A DNA stretch of 7,190 bases from the NCBI GenBank assembly GCA_003218615.1, contig QHOD01000228.1, positions 1 through 7,190 on the forward strand, read 5' to 3'. The position numbers and the translations under genes are program-made. This document shows, piece by piece, positions 1 through 6,033 of this stretch; within the stretch, counting starts at the first letter, position 1; the number at the start of each line of letters is the position of its first letter. Under the pieces are notes generated by a model that saw nothing but the letters and a program-made list of their open reading frames with translations, ran no database searches and had not been told where the DNA came from. This DNA is from Verrucomicrobiota bacterium (GTDB lineage: Bacteria > Verrucomicrobiota > Verrucomicrobiia > Chthoniobacterales > UBA10450).

Positions 1-132
1 CAGCGCCGATTGCGACTTGGTTACACACGGGCTGCGCGCATCGTTGATATTCTCGAGCAGCGCGGTATTTTGGGTCCCGGCGAAGGCGCCAAACCACGCG
101 AGATTCTGGTCGATCTCGATGCTGCCGTTTAG
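1..132 (+). CDS. ftsK: DNA translocase FtsK, C-terminal end (partial)
   Basis: Frame 1 is open from the first base to a TAG at 130-132 and gives the last 43 residues of a larger protein. The peptide contains RRLRLGYTRAARIVDILE, then GILGPGEGAKPREIL. This is the winged-helix gamma domain that ends FtsK/SpoIIIE translocases and reads KOPS-type polarity sequences on the chromosome. In the family the full protein is a membrane-anchored AAA+ DNA pump at the septum that clears chromosome ends and activates dimer resolution; those domains lie upstream of the window. The end at ...DLDAAV is at the expected place, so the 3' end looks intact. A RodZ-like gene follows 14 bases later on the same strand, a neighbourhood linking chromosome segregation with cell shape, as also seen near spoIIIE and ymfM in Firmicutes. 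Identification rests on the motif match and is strong despite the short length. Confidence 0.9.
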   Translation, partial: QRRLRLGYTRAARIVDILEQRGILGPGEGAKPREILVDLDAAV

Positions 133-146
133 CCGGCATTCATGCG

Positions 147-1082
147 ATGACGATCGAAGGGCTTGGCAAGAAATTTCAAGAGGCGAGACGCGCCCGGAAT
201 TTAACGCTGGATGAAGCGGCTCGGATCACCAAGATTCGTCCTGCTCGGCTGGCGGAGATTGAGGCCGACGATTTTTCTCAATTTCCCAGCCTCGCCTATG
301 CAAAAGGTTTTCTGCTCATCTACGGCAAATTTTTAGAGGTCGATGTTACGCCGTACCTCGACTCGTTTGAGGATTCAGAGCGCGTCACGGTCGATGGCTA
401 CTCGTATCTTCAGGACAGTCCTCCTCGAAAACCTGTCAATGTGCCTGTGGTTCGCTCTTCCGGTCGCGATCGTATTTCACCAATGCCACTGATCTTTGGC
501 ATCCTGGTATTGGTAATCGGCTTCTCGGCGATGAAGTTGATTGTCAATTTGCGGCGGATTGCACCAGGGCGAGCGCAGCCCACCGCCCAAGTTTCGCCCA
601 CGGCTAGCTCGGTTCCCGATTCCACGACGACGCCAAGAGGAATAGCTGCGGAAACACCAGCCGCCAATGTCGTATCCGCTCCAGCGACCACACCATCGGC
701 TTCGCCCCGGCCGGCGGTCACGCCAAGTGCAACAGCGGTTGCAGCAATTTCCCCGCTACCACGTGAGCCGGAGGTGCGCCGGGCCAAGCCTGTGGGTCCA
801 CAGGATAATGCAAAAGCGCACGCCGACGAGAGTTCGGCATCTCCAGAATCAGATGAACGAAATCGAGTCTCTATACGCCCACTTAAGAGAACCTATGTAA
901 AAGTTACGGTGGACGATGAAAACCAGAATCCCGCTTTTGAGCGCTGGATTTCCCCGGCCGACGGCCCAGTCGAATTTCGAGGTAAACATGTCTCGATTCG
1001 TGTTCTCGATCCTGATGCCGTTGAGATCAGAAAAAACGGCAAGACAATAGAAGAAGACGACAAAGACGTGAGTGTCGACTAA
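147..1082 (+). CDS. RodZ-like helix-turn-helix membrane protein
   Basis: This 311-aa protein has the RodZ layout. An N-terminal Xre/RodZ-type helix-turn-helix spans residues about 5-72 (LGKKFQEARRARNLTLDEAA, then IRPARLAEIEADDF and YAKGFLLIYGKFL). One transmembrane helix lies at about 113-133 (PLIFGILVLVIGFSAMKLIV), followed by a basic patch. A Pro/Ala/Thr/Ser-rich linker covers about 138-240, and a small beta-rich C-terminal domain about 247-302 (YVKVTVDD..., FERWISPADGPVEFRGK, VSIRVLDPDAVEIRKNGK) resembles the RodZ DUF4115 region. RodZ binds MreB in the cytoplasm and helps position the elongation machinery; here the HTH would be cytoplasmic and the C-terminal domain periplasmic. The ATG at 147 is preferred because an ATG at 142 runs into a stop after two codons; no clear Shine-Dalgarno is visible. 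It probably shares a transcript with ftsK. Orthology to true RodZ is likely but not proven, so no symbol is given. Confidence 0.82.
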   Translation: MTIEGLGKKFQEARRARNLTLDEAARITKIRPARLAEIEADDFSQFPSLAYAKGFLLIYGKFLEVDVTPYLDSFEDSERVTVDGYSYLQDSPPRKPVNVPVVRSSGRDRISPMPLIFGILVLVIGFSAMKLIVNLRRIAPGRAQPTAQVSPTASSVPDSTTTPRGIAAETPAANVVSAPATTPSASPRPAVTPSATAVAAISPLPREPEVRRAKPVGPQDNAKAHADESSASPESDERNRVSIRPLKRTYVKVTVDDENQNPAFERWISPADGPVEFRGKHVSIRVLDPDAVEIRKNGKTIEEDDKDVSVD

Positions 1083-1173
1083 TGCCTCTTGCGAGCTCTT
1101 GAAGCTCCGAATGTTTTCGGCATCAACTCCGAGGGCGAATTCGTTCAACCAGAATCAGTGGAATCGCGGATAC

Positions 1174-1221
1174 GATCTGCTGAGTAGCTCCCGTGAGAGT
1201 GTTGCAGAGCAGATTTTTTTT
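1174..1221 (+). terminator. Putative intrinsic terminator after the RodZ-like gene
   Basis: ATCTGCT at 1175-1181 is the exact reverse complement of AGCAGAT at 1208-1214, and the second arm runs directly into eight T residues (1214-1221). The loop is long (26 bases), and within it CTC/GAG segments could pair further. A stem followed at once by a T-tract is the classic Rho-independent layout and would end the ftsK-rodZ transcript about 140 bases after the RodZ-like stop codon. The long loop and moderate GC of the stem make it imperfect. Since the next gene starts only 20 bases later, an attenuator role in that gene's leader is an alternative. Confidence 0.5.
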
Positions 1222-1241
1222 ACCAAAAATGCGCTTAGGAG

Positions 1242-1871
1242 ATGACACCAGAGGGTTTTTCAGGCAAATTTTTGCGACTTCTTTCGCCTGTGGCTGACGC
1301 AAACGAACCAAAAAAAGAAACCGTTCGCATTGGCTTGCCAACTCAGCCTGCCACGAAACCGCCACGTACAGATGCGAAATCGCGCGAAACTGTGCGAATT
1401 CAACTGCCGATTCGTCCACCCTCAACCAAGCTGCCCCTTCGCAGTCCAGCAGAGCAATCACCTCTTCCAAAATCTGTCGCTAAAGATCCAACTGCTGCCC
1501 CAGTTATCCTGCAGCCGCCAGCGCAGCCAGTTTCTCCGCCGATACCATCGCCCGTTTCGCTGCCGGTGCCCCCTCCAGCGCCTGCTGTGGTTGCTCCTGC
1601 GCCAAGCCCCCCTCCTTCTGGACCGAAAAAAGAGACGGCACGCGTTCCACTTATGCCGGAGCCGCCCTCCAAGCCACTCCCGACGGTCCAGATGAAGAAG
1701 ACGCAACCGCTTATTGCCATGCCGCAAGCTGCACCCCAGAGCACCTTAATCGCACTGGCACCAGCGGAGCGAAGCACAATGCTCGATGCAATCCAAATGC
1801 CGATCTGCTGGGGGCTGCTCGGCATTTCCGCCATCATTTTGATTATTCAGATTTGGACTTACCTTTCCTAA
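1242..1871 (+). CDS. Pro-rich, C-terminally membrane-anchored protein with repeated ETVRI-type motifs
   Basis: Function is not recognised. The 209-aa product is dominated by Pro, Ala, Ser and Lys and carries a spaced motif: KKETVRIGLP (24-33), SRETVRIQLP (47-56), KKETARVPLMP (129-139) and a degenerate KKTQPLIAMP (152-161). A hydrophobic helix at about 186-207 (ICWGLLGISAIILIIQIW) ends two residues from the C-terminus, so the protein is probably tail-anchored with a disordered cytoplasmic arm. I recall similar Pro-rich KKETVRI-type proteins from Verrucomicrobiota, but cannot check this here. An in-frame TAG at 1236-1238 limits the start to the ATG at 1242. AGGAG at 1237-1241 abuts that ATG with no spacer, an unusual Shine-Dalgarno position. 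Thioredoxin starts 4 bases after its stop, so the two are surely cotranscribed. The repeated motif may be a docking or phosphorylation motif (Thr in ET); that is speculation. Confidence 0.7.
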   Translation: MTPEGFSGKFLRLLSPVADANEPKKETVRIGLPTQPATKPPRTDAKSRETVRIQLPIRPPSTKLPLRSPAEQSPLPKSVAKDPTAAPVILQPPAQPVSPPIPSPVSLPVPPPAPAVVAPAPSPPPSGPKKETARVPLMPEPPSKPLPTVQMKKTQPLIAMPQAAPQSTLIALAPAERSTMLDAIQMPICWGLLGISAIILIIQIWTYLS

Positions 1872-1875
1872 AGCC

Positions 1876-2205
1876 ATGGACAATTCCGCCACAATCAAAC
1901 TCGATGAATCCAATTTTGACCGCGAAGTCACCCAAAGCGATGGAGCAGTGATTGTCGATTTTTGGGCGGAATGGTGCGGTCCGTGCAAAATGATCGCCCC
2001 TTTATTGGACGAGATTGCGCGCGAAAAGGTCGGCGTGGTCAAGGTTGCCAAGGTTAATGTGGACGAGAGTCAAAGTCTTTCGTTCAAGTACAACATTCGC
2101 GCCATCCCGGCCCTCCTCTTTTTCAAAAACGGGCAGCTGCGCGATCAAGTCACCGGTGTCACAAGCAAAAAAGATTTGCTTAGCCGGCTAGAGGCGCTGG
2201 GGTAA
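1876..2205 (+). CDS. trxA: Thioredoxin
   Basis: This 109-aa protein matches the full length of bacterial thioredoxin 1. The redox site WCGPC is at residues 33-37, preceded by VDFWAE with the buried Asp (D28) that tunes the active-site cysteine. The cis-proline loop IRAIPAL places Pro at 78, and FFKNGQ and the glycine of VTGV (94) follow in the usual order. There is no signal peptide, so it acts in the cytoplasm, passing electrons from thioredoxin reductase to ribonucleotide reductase and other disulfide substrates. The gene starts 4 bases after the Pro-rich membrane protein gene and has no obvious Shine-Dalgarno, which fits translational coupling. It converges on a tRNA-Arg on the opposite strand. 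No terminator hairpin is evident after the stop. Among thioredoxin paralogs the trxA name is the best guess. Confidence 0.95.
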   Translation: MDNSATIKLDESNFDREVTQSDGAVIVDFWAEWCGPCKMIAPLLDEIAREKVGVVKVAKVNVDESQSLSFKYNIRAIPALLFFKNGQLRDQVTGVTSKKDLLSRLEALG

Positions 2206-2206
2206 T

Positions 2207-2235
2207 CCAAAATCCCGCATTCCGAAATCCGAAAT
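2207..2235. repeat. Short 7-base degenerate tandem repeat
   Basis: CCGAAAT occurs twice in tandem (2222-2228, 2229-2235), preceded by the looser units CCAAAAT (2207-2213) and CCCGCAT (2214-2220) with one extra T between. It fills the gap between the trxA stop and the 3' end of the first tRNA-Arg. Short repeats of this style are spacer DNA; no function is visible. Confidence 0.5.
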
Positions 2236-2242
2236 TGGAAAC

Positions 2243-2316
<74 letters not shown>

Positions 2317-2326
2317 GAAGGCAGCG

Positions 2327-2354
2327 ACTATATTCGGTCGCGCGACAATCACAA
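2327..2354 (-). promoter_or_regulatory. Putative promoter of tRNA-Arg copy 1
   Basis: On the minus strand TTGTGA (2349-2354) and TATAGT (2327-2332) are separated by 16 bases, with the -10-like box ending 10 bases before the tRNA 5' end. The second copy has the same layout (TTGTAG, 16 bases, TATAAT), and that conservation is the main support. Confidence 0.5.
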
Positions 2355-2675
2355 ATAACGGCGGAGCGACGCCTGATTCGTGCTCAACCGTCTTCGGATG
2401 CGCGCAAATAGCAAACGCGCTGGTGAAAGCTAACGCAAAGCAGGACGTGACAATAGGCCCGCCTTATTCCGCTCACCATCTTTGAGTACCGAACTCACCG
2501 CTCTAAATTGGAAGCTGAATTCAGTTGATTGTACGCAGTGTAGGCGTACAAAGACATTCGCTCAGTAAGAAAAACTCTCTCGTTCCCCTGGCGCAAACTA
2601 ATGAGAATGTACTATGCATGTAGAAGACGACCGCCAGGAAGTTGGTAAAGCTGGGTCGCCTCGGAAAAGAATAAG
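2355..2675. other. Non-coding region upstream of the SGNH/carbamoyltransferase unit
   Basis: No credible gene is seen on either strand between the tRNA promoter and the SGNH-like start. The region contains an 8-base perfect inverted repeat (2529-2551) and presumably the promoter of the two-gene unit. A TACTAT at 2610-2615 is a possible -10 box, but I see no good -35 partner. Confidence 0.5.
2529..2551. promoter_or_regulatory. 8-base inverted repeat, possible operator
   Basis: TTGTACGC (2529-2536) and GCGTACAA (2544-2551) are exact reverse complements separated by 7 bases. No T-tract follows, so it does not look like a terminator. The size and spacing fit a site for a dimeric regulator about 125 bases before the SGNH-like start codon. 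This is an inference from symmetry only; the regulator is not known. Confidence 0.4.
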
Positions 2676-3634
2676 ATGGCTGGCGTGTTTCAAGGCGATG
2701 AGGGCAAGTTTGCTCCGTCAGTTTGCGAATTCTGGCAAGCGAACCGCATACCGCGTTCACCTCTTTACCCTCACGCCCAATTCCTGCGGTGGTTCGGTAC
2801 CGACTCAGAGGAAAATTACCGTAATCGGGGCAATAAGGCATTCTCGGTCGAGAGCGTCGGCTACGAGTTCAATAGCCTCGGCTATCGTTCACCCGAGTTC
2901 AATCGGGAGCCCGGCGAAGCTGTGGTCATGTTTCTAGGCGACTCGCATACGTTTGGTATGGGTATGCCGTGGGAAATGCTTTGGGCGTCGCTGGTGACAA
3001 AACATCTCGAACAACGCTACGGCGTACCGGTGCGCCAGTGCAATCTGGGATGGGGAGGCACTGGAAGCGACTATGCCGCCATGATGGTGCACCAAAGCGT
3101 GGACGTTCTGAAACCTGACGCCGTGTTCATACTATGGTCGTTCATCTCTCGCATGACCTGGTTTGCCGATACCTCTCGTGGGGTCCATTTCGTACCGGAG
3201 TGGGTGCATAACGAATATACCCAGGAGCATTCGGCATATTCGCGCCTTGCGACGGAATCCCATGGGTTCTTCAACTACGTACGCAATTTTCATTCGAACC
3301 ATATTTGCCGCTCGATGGGTTTGCAGGTTGCTGGGAGATGCGGGATTTGGCGCGAGACGGGCTACACGGCGGTCTGGAGAGTCATGCCTTCTTTGCGGCA
3401 AGTGTCGTTTCAACCTTGACGCGTGGGACGTTGGTTTGGCCAAGAGCGAATTGGGAGTCTCCGGTGGAAGCGATCAGGTCCGTACCCGTTCCATACGGCG
3501 CGATCTCTCACCGAACGCCGGCGCTTGATAGAATTCAGCTCCTGGTGCCGCGGCCGATCCGTAAACTCATCGCCAACCTCCGGATCAGGCGCCGCGTGCG
3601 GGCGATTAAACGCAAGGACCCTTTTATCTATTGA
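2676..3634 (+). pseudogene. SGNH/GDSL-type hydrolase, split by an apparent frameshift
   Basis: Two overlapping frames together make one SGNH hydrolase of about 318 aa. The first (ATG 2676, open to 3419) carries the block I nucleophile motif FLGDSHTFGMGM (Ser about residue 90), the glycine block NLGWGGTGSD (123-132), and PDAVFILWSF. From about residue 218 its sequence stops looking like the family. The second frame picks up from about 3320 with WEMRDLARDGLHGGLESHAF, which holds the D-x-x-H dyad of block V (Asp at 3356-3358, His at 3365-3367), and continues to a TGA at 3632-3634, 7 bases before the carbamoyltransferase. One missing base around 3320-3335 explains the break. SGNH enzymes are esterases, lipases or O-acetyl transfer/hydrolysis enzymes; the substrate is unknown. 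The exact start is uncertain because residues 1-30 are not distinctive. Sequencing error is as likely as true decay. Confidence 0.75.
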
Positions 3635-3641
3635 TGTCAAG

Positions 3642-5099
3642 ATGATCATCTATGGCATTAGCGCCAATGAGCACGATGCCAGCCTTGCGGTGGTGAGGGA
3701 TGAAGACATACTCTTCGCATCGAACGCTGAACGTTACTCGCGAAAAAAGAACGACCCCCATCTCAATGAGGCGCTGGTGGCGGATGCTCGCGCCTATGGC
3801 GACCCCGATCTCATCGTCTGGTATGAAAAGCCCCTGCTGAAGCGTGCTCGAAAGCTTTGGGCCGGGCAACACAAGGATGTACTTCGGACAGATGGATCAG
3901 CCTATCTTCGCCGGTTCATGTTCGATGCTCCGGTCAGATATGTCGGCCATCACGAGAGTCACGCCGCGGCAGGCTTCTTCACCAGTCCTTTCGATAAGGC
4001 TGCAATCTTGGTAGTTGATGCGATCGGGGAATGGGACACGATTAGCGCCTGGGAGGGCTGCGGGCGATCTCTCAAAAAGTTTTGGAGCCAGCGTTATCCG
4101 CATAGTCTGGGTCTCCTTTATTCAGCTTTTACACAACGCGTCGGCCTTAAGCCGAACGAGGAGGAATACATTGTTATGGGCATGGCGGCGTATGGTAAGC
4201 CAATCTACCGCGATCTCATTTGGGAGGAATTTGTTGCCCGTTTCGACCCGCCCTATTTCGTGCTTAAGGAGAACGTGCACAGAGGCGTCCGGTGGTGGCG
4301 ACCTGAGTTGCAGGATCGAGAGAACATCGCTGCCTCGATACAAAAGCTCACGGAAGAGGTTCTCGTCGGACTCGTTAGGTGGTTTGCGAAGTCCACCAGC
4401 CACAGGAATCTTATTCTCACGGGTGGGCTCGCTCTCAACTGTGTCGCCAATTCTCAGATCGCCCGGGAAGGCCTCTTTCAAAATATCTGGATACCACCCA
4501 ATCCAGGCGACGCCGGATCGAGTATCGGAGCGGTTGCAGCTCATACACGCCGGCACCTCAACTGGGTGCACCCCTATCTGGGCTACAACATCGACCGACC
4601 GTTCGACATAGACGGCGCGCTCACGGCGCTAAAGGCTGGTAAGGTCATTGGGATCGCGAATGGTCGCGCAGAATTCGGACCGCGGGCGCTCGGCAACCGC
4701 TCATTGCTTACAGACCCGCGCGGCCGTTTTACCAAGGATCGGGTTAATTTGATTAAGAAGCGAGAGCTCTTTCGTCCATTCGCTCCGGTCATCATGGCGG
4801 AGCACGCGGATCAATATTTCGACATGCCAGTCAAGACGAGTCCCTATATGCAATTTGTCGCAAGTGTGCGTCACCCGGAACTTTTCCCGGCAATCTCGCA
4901 CTACGACAACACAGCGCGGGTTCAGACCTTAACATACGATCAGCATCCCAAGCTGTATCGGCTCCTTGAATCCTTTCATCGGGAAACAGGCTGCCCGATG
5001 CTCCTCAATACTTCACTCAACATCAAGGGCGAACCACTCGTGAACAACTGGAGCGATGCGGAACGTTTCGCGACCCAATGGGGCGTAAAGATCTTCTGA
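3642..5099 (+). CDS. O-carbamoyltransferase, NodU/CmcH (SxtI-like) family
   Basis: The 485-aa protein has both family domains. The N-terminal Kae1-like domain shows YGISANEHDAS (4-14), the metal-binding cluster GHHESHAAAGFF (102-113), the phosphate-loop region ILVVDAIGEWDT (122-133), NEEEYIVMGMAAYGKP (172-187), and TGGLALNC then PGDAGSSIGA (260-297). The C-terminal domain shows GRAEFGPRALGNRS (341-354), FRPFAPV and MLLNTSLNIKGEPLVN (453-468). Family members move a carbamoyl group from carbamoyl phosphate, through carbamoyl-AMP, to a sugar or natural-product hydroxyl; here the acceptor is unknown. The ATG at 3642 is chosen because the family begins at MIIYGIS; the in-frame extension to 3423 overlaps the SGNH gene and is not protein-like. 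All key residues look intact. It follows the SGNH-like gene by 7 bases, so they form one unit. The sxtJ/sxtK-type small membrane partners found beside some relatives are absent. It is probably involved in modifying a glycan or small metabolite. Confidence 0.92.
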   Translation: MIIYGISANEHDASLAVVRDEDILFASNAERYSRKKNDPHLNEALVADARAYGDPDLIVWYEKPLLKRARKLWAGQHKDVLRTDGSAYLRRFMFDAPVRYVGHHESHAAAGFFTSPFDKAAILVVDAIGEWDTISAWEGCGRSLKKFWSQRYPHSLGLLYSAFTQRVGLKPNEEEYIVMGMAAYGKPIYRDLIWEEFVARFDPPYFVLKENVHRGVRWWRPELQDRENIAASIQKLTEEVLVGLVRWFAKSTSHRNLILTGGLALNCVANSQIAREGLFQNIWIPPNPGDAGSSIGAVAAHTRRHLNWVHPYLGYNIDRPFDIDGALTALKAGKVIGIANGRAEFGPRALGNRSLLTDPRGRFTKDRVNLIKKRELFRPFAPVIMAEHADQYFDMPVKTSPYMQFVASVRHPELFPAISHYDNTARVQTLTYDQHPKLYRLLESFHRETGCPMLLNTSLNIKGEPLVNNWSDAERFATQWGVKIF

Positions 5100-5289
5100 G
5101 CGGAATCGCCTGCGGCCGTAACCATCGCCATTAAGATGAAGCCAGCATGCGGTTTCGTGTTGGCGGTCTCGTGGGATGTCTTGCCTCTTGCGAATCGCGC
5201 GGTCTAGCGAGGGCTACGTCATCTTAGATCTCGCGTTATAGCGTTTTCTTGTCAGAATCGACCAGACAGGAAAAGGCAGCAACCCCTAG

Positions 5290-5305
5290 TTTTTACCGGT
5301 AAAAA
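5290..5305. repeat. 16-base perfect palindrome next to a tRNA 3' end
   Basis: TTTTTACC/GGTAAAAA is a perfect palindrome without a spacer, 20 bases from the 3' end of the second tRNA-Arg. On the tRNA's strand the seven A residues at 5301-5307 read as a run of seven T, so the site may help end tRNA transcription. A zero-spacer palindrome makes a poor hairpin but a good binding or recombination site. Its role is undecided. Confidence 0.45.
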
Positions 5306-5324
5306 AAGTGTTCTCCAAAGGAAC

Positions 5325-5398
<74 letters not shown>

Positions 5399-5413
5399 GA
5401 AGCAGAGAGAGCG

Positions 5414-5441
5414 ATTATATTCGGAGGACCGGCGTCTACAA
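5414..5441 (-). promoter_or_regulatory. Putative promoter of tRNA-Arg copy 2
   Basis: On the minus strand TTGTAG (5436-5441), a 16-base gap and a consensus TATAAT (5414-5419) lie 15 bases before the tRNA. The same spacing recurs at copy 1, and the block CCGAATATA(G/A)TCGCT around the -10 box is shared. Confidence 0.6.
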
Positions 5442-5445
5442 CTCC

Positions 5446-5507
5446 TGCTCGTGTTCATAATCGTATTCAGTTTTTGCGATTACGATGTCCCAGCACGAAC
5501 ATGAGCA
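5446..5507 (+). promoter_or_regulatory. Long imperfect hairpin upstream of rplS
   Basis: TGCTCGTGTTC (5446-5456) pairs with GAACATGAGCA (5497-5507) over 11 bases including one G:U. Inside, ATCGTA (5460-5465) pairs with TACGAT (5481-5486). GCACGAA also appears twice (5493-5499, 5505-5511), giving an alternative partner for the left arm. If transcribed it would sit in the rplS leader about 100 bases before the start. Many bacteria regulate ribosomal protein genes through structured leaders, and L19 leaders are known in some phyla, but no match to a named family can be claimed. It could equally be a protein-binding site between the divergent tRNA and rplS promoters. Confidence 0.35.
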
Positions 5508-5610
5508 CGAATTCAAGTTGCAAATTTGGTGTCTTCGGATGAAAATGTCGGCCCGCTCAGCCGGCGGCCGGCCTTCGTCAAGACTAGGGCGCGTCAGGAA
5601 AGGAGATTTT

Positions 5611-5952
5611 ATGAACCGCATGATCGACACGATCGAAAAAGAACAAGAGAAAGCCGAGGCGAACACGTTCAACGTGGGCGACAGTGTGAACGTTCATACC
5701 CGGGTTCTCGAGGGGGACAAAGAAAGAATCCAGGTATTCGCTGGCACAGTGATTGGGCGCAAAGGCCGCGGTCTCAACGAAACATTCACCGTGCGCCGAA
5801 TCTCCTACGGCGAGGGCGTCGAGCGTGTTTTCCCATTGCATTCGCCCCGAATAGCAAAAATCGAAGTGGAGCAAAAGGGTCGCGTCCGCCGCGCCAGACT
5901 AAATTATCTTCGCAAGCGCAAAGGCAAGGAAGCGACCGCGGTGAGGGAATGA
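5611..5952 (+). CDS. rplS: 50S ribosomal protein L19
   Basis: The 113-aa product matches L19 across its length: FNVGDSVNVHTRVLEGDKERIQVFAGTVI, then GRGLNETFTVRRISYGEGVERVFPLHSP and the basic tail RVRRARLNYLRKRKGK. L19 sits at the interface of the 30S and 50S subunits. The start at 5611 has a strong Shine-Dalgarno, AAAGGAG at 5599-5605 with 5 bases of spacing, unlike most genes in this window; the in-frame codons back to 5485 are leader, not protein. The gene is divergent from tRNA-Arg copy 2 and is followed by rnhB and yraN on the same strand, an order seen in many bacteria where rplS, rnhB and yraN form a run. The stop is followed by an 81-base AT-rich repeat spacer. High confidence. Confidence 0.97.
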   Translation: MNRMIDTIEKEQEKAEANTFNVGDSVNVHTRVLEGDKERIQVFAGTVIGRKGRGLNETFTVRRISYGEGVERVFPLHSPRIAKIEVEQKGRVRRARLNYLRKRKGKEATAVRE

Positions 5953-5963
5953 CAAATCATTTA

Positions 5964-6029
5964 GCGATTTAATCATTGAGTGATTTGGCGAATTCGGTAA
6001 ATCGTTAAATCGTCGAATTGTTAAATCGC
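5964..6029. repeat. AT-rich degenerate repeat spacer with inverted ends
   Basis: The rplS-rnhB spacer contains GTTAAATCG at 6004-6012 and 6020-6028 and the near copy GGTAAATCG at 5996-6004, giving an 8-base rhythm. GCGATTTAA (5964-5972) is the exact reverse complement of TTAAATCGC (6021-6029), so the block could form a stem with a long loop. Base composition is far more AT-rich than the flanking genes. It is probably a lineage-specific intergenic repeat; an effect on the rplS/rnhB transcript ratio is possible. Confidence 0.6.
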
Positions 6030-6033
6030 GAAA

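Larger units (their letters stand above)
2317..5324. mobile_element. Candidate tRNA-bounded cargo block (no recombinase seen)
   Basis: The segment between the two tRNA-Arg copies holds only the SGNH-like gene and the carbamoyltransferase, both accessory functions, and interrupts an otherwise housekeeping neighbourhood (trxA on one side, rplS-rnhB-yraN on the other). The flanking direct repeats 2240-2320 and 5322-5402 match at 80 of 81 bases. tRNA genes are common integration sites, and duplicated tRNA sequence often marks island ends. Against a standard integrase event, both copies are complete rather than one being a 3' fragment, and no integrase, transposase or terminal inverted repeat is present. 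A tandem tRNA duplication with genes later acquired between the copies, or transfer by homologous recombination between tRNA genes, is equally possible. Confidence 0.35.

Noticed and set aside
1400..1837. Minus-strand 145-aa Gly-rich frame
   Set aside because: It is the antisense of the Pro-rich gene (Pro codons read as Gly) and has no independent support.
2614..2937. Plus-strand 107-aa frame overlapping the SGNH start
   Set aside because: No family features, rich in Ser/Arg, and out of frame with the GDSHTFG motif; it is a shadow frame.
3423..3641. N-terminal extension of the carbamoyltransferase frame (73 codons before the ATG at 3642)
   Set aside because: The family starts at MIIYGIS, the extension is Arg/Ser-rich shadow sequence, and it overlaps the C-terminal half of the SGNH gene, whose stop sits 7 bases before 3642.
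5485..5610. Longer L19 with a His/Glu-rich leader peptide (MSQHEHEHEF...)
   Set aside because: A strong Shine-Dalgarno at 5599-5605 serves the ATG at 5611, where L19 homology begins; the HEHEHE run comes from the repeated GCACGAA/GAGCACGA bases of the leader.
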